From NCBI RefSeq assembly GCF_005221325.1, contig NZ_CP039893.1:124001-188000 (forward strand): a stretch of 64,000 nucleotides of DNA, given 5' to 3'. The position numbers were made by a program, and so were the translations under genes. Positions 27,233-36,651 of this stretch are shown here, in pieces. The notes below the pieces were generated by a model, which saw only the letters and a program-made list of their open reading frames with translations, was not told the origin of the DNA and searched no databases. Position 1 is the first letter of the stretch, and each line of letters opens with the position of its first letter. This DNA is from Agrobacterium tumefaciens (GTDB taxonomy: Bacteria; Pseudomonadota; Alphaproteobacteria; Rhizobiales; Rhizobiaceae).

Positions 27233-28213
27233 ATGGATATCAACCTGCTTAAGAAAACGCCTGATCTAAGAGGTGTCGCGGACATACGACTTACGACGCT
27301 GGATGATGGCCCCGGCCGCGGCCAACGCATTCTGATTGCCCGCAACGCGACTGGGGTGGCGTTCGAAGTGGCGGTCGATCGTGGTTTCGACATTGCCAGC
27401 CTTTCTTTCAAAGGCATCAATATCGGGTGGCACTCGCCCACGCAAATGCGATTTCCCACAGTCGATCCCGGCTCGGAGGAGGGATGGGGCTTCATGCGCA
27501 ACTTCGATGGCTTCATGGTGACCTGCGGCCTTGATCACATCAGTCGACCGCGCGAGATAGACATTTCCCACTACAATCATCCGCACCTGAAATCGAAGAA
27601 AGTGCCGCACCACGGCCGGATTTCGACTGAGAAGGCGAGACTGATGAGATATGGTGTAGACCCTGAATCCGGAGACGTGTTTTGCGAGGGTTTGGTTAGA
27701 CAGGCTTGCGTCTTTGGTGAAACGATCGAGTTGCGCCGACGCTTAACCCTGCCCATCTTTGGGTCAGTGCTGGATATCAACGATACGGTCACGAACCGAG
27801 GTTTTGTTCCCACGTATCACGCAATCATTTACCACCTGAACTACGGGTACCCCTTCCTGGATGAGGATCTGGAGATAACCGGGCTGCCCGAACATCTCTT
27901 GGCAAAAATGCTGTTAGACCCACCCGCTCCGAATGATAAATACGGTGAAAAAGTCGATGTAGTGGATAGCAACCAGGTTCTCGAAACCGATCCGATCTTG
28001 CTAGCTAATCCTGCCCTCGGCATCTCCGTTGGCCTGACATACAGCCACGCCCATCTGCCTAAACTAGCAGTCTGGCGTGCATACCAGTCGGGGTTATTCG
28101 CACTCGGCATAGAGCCTCGAACAGACTGGGCCGAAAACCATCCACTGGTTCAATTCGGGGAAAGCATCAGTCACTCCTTGCGAATTGAGCTAAACGATCT
28201 GAGACTTAAATAG
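27233..28213 (+). CDS. DUF4432 aldose-epimerase-like protein
   Basis: A 326-residue protein of the galactose-mutarotase-like fold, DUF4432 type. Visible family features: VAVDRGFDIASLSFKGINIG near residue 45, GLDHISRPREIDISHYNHPH (with conserved His), VPHHGRISTEKARLMRYGVD, and YHLNYGYPFLDEDLEITG. Members are thought to act on sugars; no reaction is proven. It follows the Nudix gene by 52 bases with AAGAGGG ahead of its ATG, so the pair may be one transcript. Next to acc, it could act on arabinose, but that is only context. Confidence 0.8.
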   Translation: MDINLLKKTPDLRGVADIRLTTLDDGPGRGQRILIARNATGVAFEVAVDRGFDIASLSFKGINIGWHSPTQMRFPTVDPGSEEGWGFMRNFDGFMVTCGLDHISRPREIDISHYNHPHLKSKKVPHHGRISTEKARLMRYGVDPESGDVFCEGLVRQACVFGETIELRRRLTLPIFGSVLDINDTVTNRGFVPTYHAIIYHLNYGYPFLDEDLEITGLPEHLLAKMLLDPPAPNDKYGEKVDVVDSNQVLETDPILLANPALGISVGLTYSHAHLPKLAVWRAYQSGLFALGIEPRTDWAENHPLVQFGESISHSLRIELNDLRLK

Positions 28214-28395
28214 AAGTTGAAGCGCTTTTTGCTGGGACGTTTTCTTGCAGCAGCGGGACTGTCAAAGTACTCGAATTACATAGAGCGCTGTACGAAAATT
28301 GGTGTTATGAGGCTAGGACCAATCGACATCCGGGGGGCCTAAATTGCTTGAAGGCCTATTCATATGCTACCGTATTGAGGCACGGAGGTCTGTGG

Positions 28396-28620
28396 ATGGC
28401 AGCCAGGGGATATGAATTGAGCGATGTTCAGTGGTCAAAGATTTCGGCGTTGCCACCGGGCAAAGCTGATGATCCGCGATGCACTGGCTTGGACAACCGG
28501 TCGTTTATCGTTGGTTGTATTTGGTTTTTGGACTCTGGCGCGCAATTGCGCGACCTGCCAGGACGCTACGGCAAGTGGAAGGCCGTACACTTGCGCTTCA
28601 GCCGTTGGTGCCACGCAAAC
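28396..28620 (+). pseudogene. IS5-family transposase N-terminal fragment
   Basis: MAARGYELSDVQWSKISALP followed by RSFIVGCIWFLDSGAQLRDL and GKWKAVHLRFSRW is the start of an IS5-group (IS427-like) OrfA. Homology ends at about 28620 and the DDE domain is missing. It is one piece of a pile of truncated elements between the DUF4432 gene and the T-DNA. From 28214 to 28395 there is no gene. Confidence 0.7.
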
Positions 28621-28666
28621 ATATCAATCCAAGGTCACCGCAAGGCTCGAACGGATCAATATCCCG

Positions 28667-28897
28667 CTAACCGTAGTGGTGCAGCCGCTCCTGTCTGTCA
28701 CGGCCACTGTTGACGCTCTTCATAAAGCCGATGGCATGTGGACTACGGCGCTGATAGGTGAATTCGGTCGTGTCCTCCAGCACCAGGATCGGACCTTTGG
28801 AAGCATCATAGCGTTGAGTTGTCGGGGCGAGATGGCCGTTGAGGATTTCGCCCTCCTTAACATTTGGGTTGGAGAAAAGCCGATAGGCGGCCACTGT
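28667..28897 (-). pseudogene. IS4-family transposase fragment
   Basis: On the minus strand, AAYRLFSNPNVKEGEILNGH then GPILVLEDTTEFTYQRRSP and AIGFMKSVNSGRD match the central part of IS4-type transposases around the first catalytic Asp (the D-T-T-E-F block). Both ends are missing: the N-terminal side joins the broken IS66 tnpC at about 28897, and the other side ends near the IS5 fragment. Confidence 0.68.
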
Positions 28898-30667
28898 GTT
28901 GGCCCAGTCTTGGCCGGCGAAAGGAAATCAAAGCTGTCGTAATAGTTCTGCGCAGCGTCGGCTCAGGCGAGCATCCTTCCAAGCCCTGCGTCAATTCGGG
29001 AGAGAAGTGGAAGAGTGCCGCAGGAGGCGCGCCGCCGGCGAAGGGCCGGTCATCGCGCACGTAAGTCCATAACCGTGCCTGCCTTATTGCTCCCCTAACC
29101 AGAAGCGGCACGGTGGTGTCGTCACCATGCAGCGGCTCGGCGGCCAGCACATGGGCGCGGATTAGATCATGGATCGGCTGCAGCGTCGTCGCGCAGGCTC
29201 CGACCTGATCGGCAAGCGTGGAAAGACTGAGATCGACGCCTTCCCTAGCGTAGCGCTCAGCTTGGCGGTTCAACGGCTGATGTTGGCCGAACTTCTCAAA
29301 CAAGATCGTCGCCAGCAAGTTCGGTCCCGTCCATCCCCTCGGGGTCGCATGGAAGGGCGCCGGTGGCTGGCTGATATTCTCGCGCACCGTCTGGATCACC
29401 TTCCACGGGCGCGGGATCGCCTCCAGCGTCTCGGTGACGTCCTCTCCCATCTTGACGATCCGGGCTGAGCCGCAGCAGGTGGAAGTCGATGGGGCTTCGA
29501 TGATCAGGCGCTCCCGCGGCAGATGGTCAGGAAACGGCTTGAGGGCCGGCCGACGGCGTTCGAAGGCGGAGACATTTGTGATCTTCTCTGCCACGCGTTC
29601 AGCCGCGATCTTATCCTCGGTGGCGTCGGCCTCGAGTTCTTCGAGCTGTAATTCCATCTGGTCGATCAGCCGGGCGCCCCGTTCCGAACTCTGGCCATAT
29701 TGCTCGCGGCGCATTTTTTGCGATCTCGAGCTTGAGGCGCCGGATCATTGCCTCGGACGTCATCACGACGGCGCGCACCTGTGCGAGATCGGCCTCGGCG
29801 GAGGCGACGCGCGCTTCCGATGCCGCAAGCGCGGCGCGCAGTCTGGCTATCTCCGAAGCAGCATCATCCATGGCCGAAAGCTACCATGTCGCATGCAGAA
29901 AGCCCAACAAAACAGAGGAATGATAGCGATCAGCCCGCCGTCGCAGGTCGTTGCGCCCAGCGTCGATTGCGGAGTCGATCCCTTCCAGGAGATATCCCAA
30001 CTGCGCCGCCGACACCGGCACGGCCGACCCGTTCTGGCTGACCGGCCAGATGAATTTGCCAGCTTCAAGGCGCTTTATGTAAAGCGACATGCCGACGCCG
30101 TCATGCCAGAGGACTTTGATCAGATCACCCTTGCGCTCCCTGAAGCGGAAGACTTCGCCGCCACGAGGATCACGGCCAAGACCTTGTTGCACATTCAGCG
30201 CCAGGCTGTTCATGCCGCGACGCATGTCCGCCACCCCGCCCGCGATCCACACCTTCACCTTGGCCGGAAAGGCGATCATGACCCATCCACGACGGGCAAG
30301 AATGGTCGGATCAAGCGAGGCCAGGATCGTCAGCCGTCGGCCGTTCCGCAGGCCGATCTCGATCGTCTTGTCGTCTTCAGATCGCGGCGGGGAGACCACC
30401 TCGCTAGATGTCGCCGCCGGTGGCGAAATCGAAAGTCGCACGAAGGTTGTTGGCGCGGAACCACTCAGAAGCCCGCTCCGATATTGACGACGCCAAGCCG
30501 TCAACAAGGACCGCGACAATCCATAACGCCGCGCCGTCGCCGAGCCCTGCCGAAATCCCTGCAGGCTCTCTTCAACGATCCGAACCTTCTCCGCGTCAGA
30601 CCAATCCCGCCGACGACCAAGATCGTCGACGGACAAGACCTCAATGGGGAAATCACTGTAGCGCATG
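28898..30667 (-). mobile_element. Degenerate IS66-family element (tnpA-tnpB-tnpC, leftward)
   Basis: The minus strand holds the three IS66 genes in order, all damaged. The tnpA part (from about 30667; DLGRRRDWSDAEKVRIVEES) runs without a stop into tnpB (MIAFPAKVKVWIAGGVADMR at about 30280), so the two are fused by an indel. The end of tnpB is frameshifted: RNRRWAQRPATAG appears in another frame near 29950. tnpC starts at 29871 (MDDAASEIARLRAALAASEA), shifts frame near 29711 and continues REQYGQSSERGARLIDQMEL, with CCGSARIVKMGEDVTE. It stops at about 28898, where an IS4 fragment begins, and lacks its DDE domain. The element cannot move by itself. It ends about 300 bases left of the T-DNA left border. 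Confidence 0.8.
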
Positions 30668-30954
30668 ACATAAGCCATGGACTTAAAGCCAATCACCACA
30701 TCAGGACAGACGGCCTTCGGCGAATGGATACGGAGAGCCTGCAAGGCTTTCGGAGGTGTTCGGCAGTTCCTGATCGACGAGCAATGTGATCCGGAAAAGA
30801 TCCAACGCATCATCGCTGATGAGCCAAGATCATGAGGTCCGCAGTCTAGGCCGGATGGTTATTACCTCGCAGACAAACGAAACAGCAAGAAAAATTAAAG
30901 GTGGAATAATTTTGAAACCAGGTGGCGGAATGCCTCGCGATGTGCAAGCTCGAC

Positions 30955-30988
30955 CGGGTGCAAAGCGGCGGCGGGTGCAAAGCGGCGG
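30955..30988 (+). repeat. Tandem 17-bp duplication touching the T-DNA left border
   Basis: CGGGTGCAAAGCGGCGG occurs twice head to tail (30955-30971 and 30972-30988), and the next base is the first base of the border repeat. The GC-rich unit contrasts with the AT-rich T-DNA starting directly after it. Confidence 0.85.
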
Positions 30989-31013
30989 CGGCAGGATATA
31001 TTCAATTGTAAAT
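30989..31013 (+). other. T-DNA 1 left border repeat
   Basis: A 25-bp imperfect border repeat with the core GGCAGGATATATTCAATTGT. To my memory it equals the left border of the octopine TL-DNA rather than the nopaline one, which has TTGTGGTG in the second half. VirD1/VirD2 nick between the third and fourth bases on the lower strand. With the border at 44022-44046 in the same orientation it delimits a 13-kb T-DNA. Confidence 0.95.
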
Positions 31014-31229
31014 GGCTTCATGTTCGGGAAATCTATATGGATCAGCAATGAGTATGATGTTCAATCTAGAGAAAAAGAAACAGTATTTACCAGTTTATAT
31101 TCAAGCCAAAAATGTATATATACGAAACTTTATTATAAAATAAAAAGTACATTTTTAATAAGACGACAATTACAATCAATCATATTGATAGACGAAAGCA
31201 ATAAACAAATTATGCTAATTCGGATATCT

Positions 31230-32534
31230 TTATTTCGACGTGTCTACATTGACGTCCAGATGGGGGCTGAGATGAGAAACTTCACGATCAATGCCTTGAT
31301 TTCGCCATTCCCAGACAGCCATTTCATCTTCAGATCGGTCTGAGATTACCCAGTCCGCAATCGTTGCCGAATTTCCTGGTGTTCCTTTTCTCCAACGTAA
31401 GTGTTTCCGCTCGTCTGTCTCATGACGTCGAGCCCTGCCTGTTTTAATGTCGATGGAGAACTCTCCCCGCTCGCCGCACTCCAGAGAGGCAGCGAAGTCA
31501 TAGCATCTATTGACCGCTGCAAACTTCAGGTGGGGGCGTTTAGCTCTGATCATCGCATCTTCCTTTACGTAATACGCGAGCCTCACTGCGGCTTCATCTG
31601 AATCGAAAGCTAACAAGACATCTTTATCGATAACTTGGCCCAACAAGTTTCTGGTTACCCTGGAGAAAACAACATGTATCGCCACAATCCGCATGTCTTG
31701 CATTAGAATGGAATCAATCCAGGCTTTGCCTGCCAAATACAAATCATCAACGGTAGGTTCAGTAACTTGACGCAAACAGGCTAGTCTGCAAAGTTCTTCA
31801 GGAAAAACAGCGGGCATTAAAGCGATTGATTTCCTCCAATCAGATGCGGGCTGAGCTTTTAAAATTGCATCGACGAAGGCAGCACCGTTTAGGTATTCGA
31901 ATGTATAGAAAAGTACGACAACTCTTTGATGGTATTCCGGTCGGTGGCTAAGCCAAGCCACAATCACGTGAGCCTCATAGTTCCTACCGTCTAGGAAAAT
32001 GGTGGCATCTGGATTAGCCGAAAATACTTTCCTTAATAGTTCGTCTAAAAAGGGAATATGATCAACGGTTTCAAGATACTGATCTTGTATTACCCCATTT
32101 GACACTTCTCGAATAATAACAGGCACATCCTTGATGGCTGATGAGTGAATTTTGTTGAAGAGCTTATCTCCCAAATTTTCAGACACTCGCCAAGTGTTAA
32201 GATCATGAGAAACGATAGGTACGTTATCTAAAGTTAAACAGACGTCCAACTCGCTCAGATTGCGTCCTCCTTTGCACAGCGCGGTCAACAATGAGCTCGC
32301 GGTGCATTCTTGAATTCGTTTTCCTAAATTGAACATTCCTCTGTGCTCAATGACTTGTAAGGCCAGATTTTCCTCGAGCCGCTCTAGAAGCCTCGGGACA
32401 GAATGGCGTGCGAGAACTTCAAGGGGAGTAACGTTTTCTGGTAGATCCCAGTGAAGCGTCCAAGCTGGCCAAACGGTTCCTTCCACCTTGTGTGGCTTAC
32501 GCTGACAAAGCACCTGCAAAAAAAGGGAGGTCAC
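31230..32534 (-). CDS. acs: Acs, agrocinopine synthase
   Basis: Acs joins sucrose and arabinose through a phosphodiester in the transformed plant cell. The protein has a GDPD-like fold: VIEHRGMFNLGKRIQECTAS replaces the usual H-R-G, and LDVCLTLDNVPIVSHDLNTW resembles the second motif; DATIFLDGRNYEAHVIVAWL is conserved in Acs. The 434-codon frame begins with GTG at 32534 and has no in-frame ATG before residue 66, which is a problem for a plant-expressed gene. An ATG at 32583 would join this frame if one T of the run of seven (32518-32524) were removed, or if 32571-32514 were spliced out. A TATA-like TTATTTATA lies upstream (about 32665-32678, minus). It sits next to the left border, as in nopaline T-DNA. 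Confidence 0.88.
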   Translation of the reverse strand: MTSLFLQVLCQRKPHKVEGTVWPAWTLHWDLPENVTPLEVLARHSVPRLLERLEENLALQVIEHRGMFNLGKRIQECTASSLLTALCKGGRNLSELDVCLTLDNVPIVSHDLNTWRVSENLGDKLFNKIHSSAIKDVPVIIREVSNGVIQDQYLETVDHIPFLDELLRKVFSANPDATIFLDGRNYEAHVIVAWLSHRPEYHQRVVVLFYTFEYLNGAAFVDAILKAQPASDWRKSIALMPAVFPEELCRLACLRQVTEPTVDDLYLAGKAWIDSILMQDMRIVAIHVVFSRVTRNLLGQVIDKDVLLAFDSDEAAVRLAYYVKEDAMIRAKRPHLKFAAVNRCYDFAASLECGERGEFSIDIKTGRARRHETDERKHLRWRKGTPGNSATIADWVISDRSEDEMAVWEWRNQGIDREVSHLSPHLDVNVDTSK

Positions 32535-33075
32535 AACACGTTGGGATGCGTGAATTACAAAGTATTCTTACATTCACAGCCATTTGCGAACCGAAGTGAA
32601 TTTCCAAGATGCAAGATTGGAATTGCAGTAATTTCGACCCTTAAGTGACAAAAAAATTGTTGGGCGCATATAAATAAGCGAAAAATATACACTCATATAA
32701 TATATAACATGGGACAGTTTGAGCTAATAATTCAGTGTAGCGCATTACCTTGCGTAATTCACTCAAATGCTAAGCAGTCAGTTAGGTCGGCGTCAATTTG
32801 TCGGCCACTATACGATAGTTGCGCAAGTTTTCAAAGTTCTGGCCTGACATCACGCCTCTGTCGGCGGCGGGTCCCATTTGTAACAAATCCACTATCACGA
32901 TAGATAGTCTAATGGGGTAGAAAGGCGAAATATTTCGGTGCTGAGATTGGACGCAATCAATTCAAAAAAAATCCCGTGATTGATGCTATTGAGTCACCAA
33001 TAATAGGGGCACCGAAGCCCATTTAATTATGAGATATAACTGAACTTATATTCAAAAATCAGTCACTAATTCGAG

Positions 33076-33744
33076 ATGTATGACAGTCAGCCAGTATTCA
33101 ACATTATCGACAGCTCGAATCTACAAGACCGGCGTGAACTTAAACTCGTTCTAATTCACACAGCAAATGCTTACCGCAGTTTTGCACAAAAAAGCCTCAT
33201 AGCTGCTCAACGCTCGTGGATAAATTTAATCACTAATACTGATGCTCCCATTGATCCACCTAAAGACGAAGTGGTCAAGCGCTTTTGCGAAGTTGCGGGC
33301 TGCCCAGGTCCAACAGATATACCCAATGTATCTTTGATGTACGTTTATTGCTCGTTTCAAGAAATGCGAGGGTATGCACAGAAGCGATTTTATGACGGCG
33401 CTTCCGACGGAGGCACAGTTATCTCCACCGTCCCACCCTATGCCGAAGGGATAACAAAACAAACTATGAGGTTGTGGCAGAAAAATGTTTATCAAAATAC
33501 AAGCAAAGAAACACATGATTTGGATGCTTACATTGCTTTTCTTCCGAGTACGTCGCTTCAACATCCGATTTTCTCGCATATGAAGATCGGCGGCAATAGC
33601 TTCTTAGCGCCATCCCGGATTGGTCCTTTCTGTGTTGAAATAATCGCGGTCGGCAAGACTCTCTTTCAGGATAACGGGCTGAAAAAGGAGCCCAAGATGT
33701 GGTGTGATATGGCTTTCACTTCCTTGTGGAAGCGTTTGGTCTAA
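33076..33744 (+). CDS. Gene 5-type plast protein
   Basis: A member of the RolB/plast family of T-DNA genes, which alter plant growth; octopine gene 5 makes indole-3-lactate, an auxin antagonist. The 222-residue product has all four family blocks: SLMYVYCSFQEM near 92, STVPPYAEGITKQTM near 122, DAYIAFLPSTSLQHPIF near 160, and FCVEIIAVGKTLF near 193. The N-terminus, with AQKSLIAAQRSWINLI, closely resembles the plast genes at 59416 and 61951 in T-DNA 2. Position between acs and iaaH fits gene 5. Which plast subgroup it belongs to needs a tree. Confidence 0.82.
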   Translation: MYDSQPVFNIIDSSNLQDRRELKLVLIHTANAYRSFAQKSLIAAQRSWINLITNTDAPIDPPKDEVVKRFCEVAGCPGPTDIPNVSLMYVYCSFQEMRGYAQKRFYDGASDGGTVISTVPPYAEGITKQTMRLWQKNVYQNTSKETHDLDAYIAFLPSTSLQHPIFSHMKIGGNSFLAPSRIGPFCVEIIAVGKTLFQDNGLKKEPKMWCDMAFTSLWKRLV

Positions 33745-34901
33745 CGTGCAGAGGTGTGTTGGCGGGGATGAAGCAACGGTGTCCGTTTGTAACAAAATGT
33801 AACGATTCGACCTAAGTAAAAAATTATTTATTCAGCATTAATATAATCGTTGTGTGTCCAATATGTAAGACGATTTCCGATGTTGTTATTGGTGCGGTTA
33901 TGGAAGGGTTGTCACAACATAATACCGTATGACTTTCTGTTCATCATGGACGAAGTAATATGTTTATCATAATTTTTTTTATATAGTCCGCTATTGAAAT
34001 TTAATTTCTGAAGCTCGGTTAATTCAATTCCGTTTTGACATCTCATTCTTTGCATAGATTTAGCAATGTAAAATTGTAACATCTAGATTGACGACACAAA
34101 TTATTTAAAAATGATTACAGGTTGTGGATATTAATCAGCCAACGGAGTATCTGAGAAGTTCATGATGTGAGGTTTCTTTGTGTGAGACAACCTAATATTG
34201 GGCCCCTCTATATAAGCTGGCCTTGCGTGATTCGTGCCTACAGTTTCGGGAGCATCAATTTTAAAGCTTGAACTATTTTCATCCAAAAAAGGCGATCAAC
34301 CGCTAGTCACGCTTGGCGGATTTTGCGCTGGCTGAAATTGCTGACTTTTCGTAAGGCCGCGCATATTTGTGTGCCAAGTGGGCCGTCGATAGCGTATAAT
34401 AATGATGTGGTTGTGACAGGTGCATCCACATTCAAAGCTGGGTCATGTTCCGTCACATCTATCCTTACGCCGCGCTTCATTTCAAAAAAGCCGCGAATTT
34501 CATAATGCAGATTTGAGAAATTTGTAACCGATCGCGGAACGCGGATCATAGATATATAGATTGGTTTGAATACATTAGGCCGATGTTATATTATGTAATC
34601 CGATTAGATATCATTTTAACTAAGTAAAATTACATTTTTTAGGAATTTGTTTCATTTAAATCCGAATACGCATTATCATTTACGAAGCGACATATTGCTA
34701 AAACGGCTATATTTCATTTTCAATAATGAATTTGTTTATCTATCGTGGATTTATAGAGCGTTTTATTGTTACATCAATTCGATGTGTTTAAGAAATATTC
34801 ATTTCAGATTATTAATTTTTCCAGAACATAATTTCTCCTTGTCTATGGACGCAACACATGGTGGTATGTCATCAATCTAAAGAATTGTAAAAATAGAAGG
34901 T
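33745..34901. other. AT-rich gap with an orphan TATA box (possible gene 7 relic)
   Basis: No intact gene in 1.15 kb. CTATATAAG at about 34208-34216 in a GC-richer setting (GGGCCCCTC before it) looks like a plant TATA box for rightward transcription, but no long frame follows. The longest nearby frame (34307-34549, minus, 80 codons) is unrecognised. In octopine TL-DNA small transcript 7 lies between genes 5 and iaaH, so this may be its remnant. Confidence 0.4.
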
Positions 34902-36305
34902 TTAATTGGGTAAACCGGGACGATATCGGAATCCAATGGCTTCTTCCAATGCCCCCCCTATTGCTAACAGACGTTGGTCTGAACCCGCTAATCCATCGAT
35001 CTCCATTCCAACAGGCAAGCGATCAGGTGTAAGGCAAACAGGAATGCTCAGGCCAGGTAGGCCTGCGTTGCTGCTTGGGTCCACATTTCGCACGTAGATC
35101 TTGAATGTGTCCATCATCGAGCCATTGTGTATAACTGAGGAATCCTGACCTATGGGTCTGGCCACCAAGGGTGCAGTTGGGAAGAGAATTGCATCTAATT
35201 TATTAAGTCTGAAGTAGTTGCGATATGTGGCTTGAAGCCTTGGTCTGAAGGAATGACGGGCCAGTTCATATGCAGCTTTGGAAATTTGATGTCCATCAAT
35301 TTGCGCATTGACAATGTTGGCTACATCAGGGCTACGAATTCCTTTAATCACGTCAGAAAAAGAAATAGTTTTTACAAAGTCATCGAGATACTGTTTTAGA
35401 GCGTGTGGAAATTCATAGAGTGCAATTGGTAAACTGGCCCCACTGTTCAGTTCGTCTAGGTGAGGAATGTTGGCTTCAACAAAAGTTACGCCTTTGTTTG
35501 CTAGCAGGCGAATCGTTGTTTCAGCTGCTAGGGCCACATCAGCATCAAGGTCATCATAAAAGTAGGTTATAGGGAGGCCGATCCTTAGCCCCCTCAGCGG
35601 TATGGGTGGCATTCTCGCCGGTGTGCCGGAAATTATCTGGTCGAGGATTACAACATCGGCTACGCACTGCGCTATGATTCCGGGAGTGTCTCGGGTAGGG
35701 CTAACCGGTATTATCCGATCTCCTGGATATCGACCAAGCGTCGGTCGAAATCCTACTACCCCACATAGGGCTGAGGGAAGGCGAACAGATGCCCCGGTAT
35801 CGGTGCCTATGCCGCCCAACATTAATCGGCTTGCCACCGCAGCCGCCACACCACCGCTTGACCCTCCTGGTATCAGACTTGGATTCCACGGGTTCCGAAC
35901 CGCCCCGGTGGCATAGTTGTTACTCGTAATTCCAAACGATAACTCATGCATGTTTCCCGAGGCACCCGGCAGTGCTCCAGCTGAAAAAAGTCTTTCTGCG
36001 ACGCGGGATGGTATCTTTGGCAAGTGGTTTATCAGCGCCGGCGTAGCAGCGCTTGCAGGAAATATGCCGGTCGCGATGTTCGCCTTAAAACAGAGTGGAA
36101 TGCCGCAAAGACCTACTCCGGCGTTTCCATGGCGATCAATTTGTTTTGCGCTTCGCCGCAAGCCATCCCAGTCTGTAGCCAGAAGGGCGTTTAGTGATTT
36201 TGCAGCTTCACAACGCGCTATCAGAGTTTCCACTAGTTCTAGGCAGGAGTATTCCTTCAGTCTGATGCGTTCTAGGGTTTGTGCTAACGAGGTAATGGCC
36301 ACCAT
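34902..36305 (-). CDS. iaaH: IaaH, indole-3-acetamide hydrolase
   Basis: IaaH (tms2) hydrolyses indole-3-acetamide to the auxin indole-3-acetic acid in plant cells, the second step of the T-DNA auxin pathway. At 467 residues it is full length. The amidase signature is intact: catalytic Lys in [20 protein letters not shown], and the Gly/Ser-rich [20 protein letters not shown] with the cis-Ser and nucleophile Ser. It is transcribed divergently from iaaM across 346 bases that must hold both plant promoters; TATATTTAT-like sequence occurs near 36350 on its strand. Order and orientation match octopine and nopaline T-DNAs. Confidence 0.97.
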   Translation of the reverse strand: MVAITSLAQTLERIRLKEYSCLELVETLIARCEAAKSLNALLATDWDGLRRSAKQIDRHGNAGVGLCGIPLCFKANIATGIFPASAATPALINHLPKIPSRVAERLFSAGALPGASGNMHELSFGITSNNYATGAVRNPWNPSLIPGGSSGGVAAAVASRLMLGGIGTDTGASVRLPSALCGVVGFRPTLGRYPGDRIIPVSPTRDTPGIIAQCVADVVILDQIISGTPARMPPIPLRGLRIGLPITYFYDDLDADVALAAETTIRLLANKGVTFVEANIPHLDELNSGASLPIALYEFPHALKQYLDDFVKTISFSDVIKGIRSPDVANIVNAQIDGHQISKAAYELARHSFRPRLQATYRNYFRLNKLDAILFPTAPLVARPIGQDSSVIHNGSMMDTFKIYVRNVDPSSNAGLPGLSIPVCLTPDRLPVGMEIDGLAGSDQRLLAIGGALEEAIGFRYRPGLPN

Positions 36306-36651
36306 CTTTATGAGTTGGGGATTTCAAACCCATTTCAGACCAAATAAATATACCAAGCGTGGACCCAAATTGCGCGATTATTGGTGGGAATTCAGCAATT
36401 ACGGCGTGTGATACGAATGATTGTAGGCACTAAGGTCGCTTTTTCAAACGCAAACAGTATTGTATCAATTGTCAATCAATATTCAACTTGATTGAGCAGC
36501 GAGGTGGACCCGAGTGAATATCATATTAAAAAAAGTCCAAATTGTCGCTTTCCATTGGCATGTCAACGAACAGTATGTTCCCCGATTTTCAACTTAAATA
36601 GAAACGGTTGATGTCGTTGGTTATCTACACAGAGACGAATCTTATCTAGCA
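36306..36651. promoter_or_regulatory. Divergent iaaH/iaaM promoter region
   Basis: An AT-rich intergenic stretch between two divergent plant-expressed genes. AAATAAATATACC (36344-36356) offers a TATA-like site for iaaH on the minus strand. For iaaM, ATATCATATTAAAA at 36518-36531 is the best AT-rich candidate on the plus strand. No frame of note. Confidence 0.5.

Noticed and set aside
30786..31343. 185-codon plus frame crossing the left border
   Set aside because: It spans the border and the GC-rich tandem repeat, with unrelated composition on both sides; no plant or bacterial start signal.
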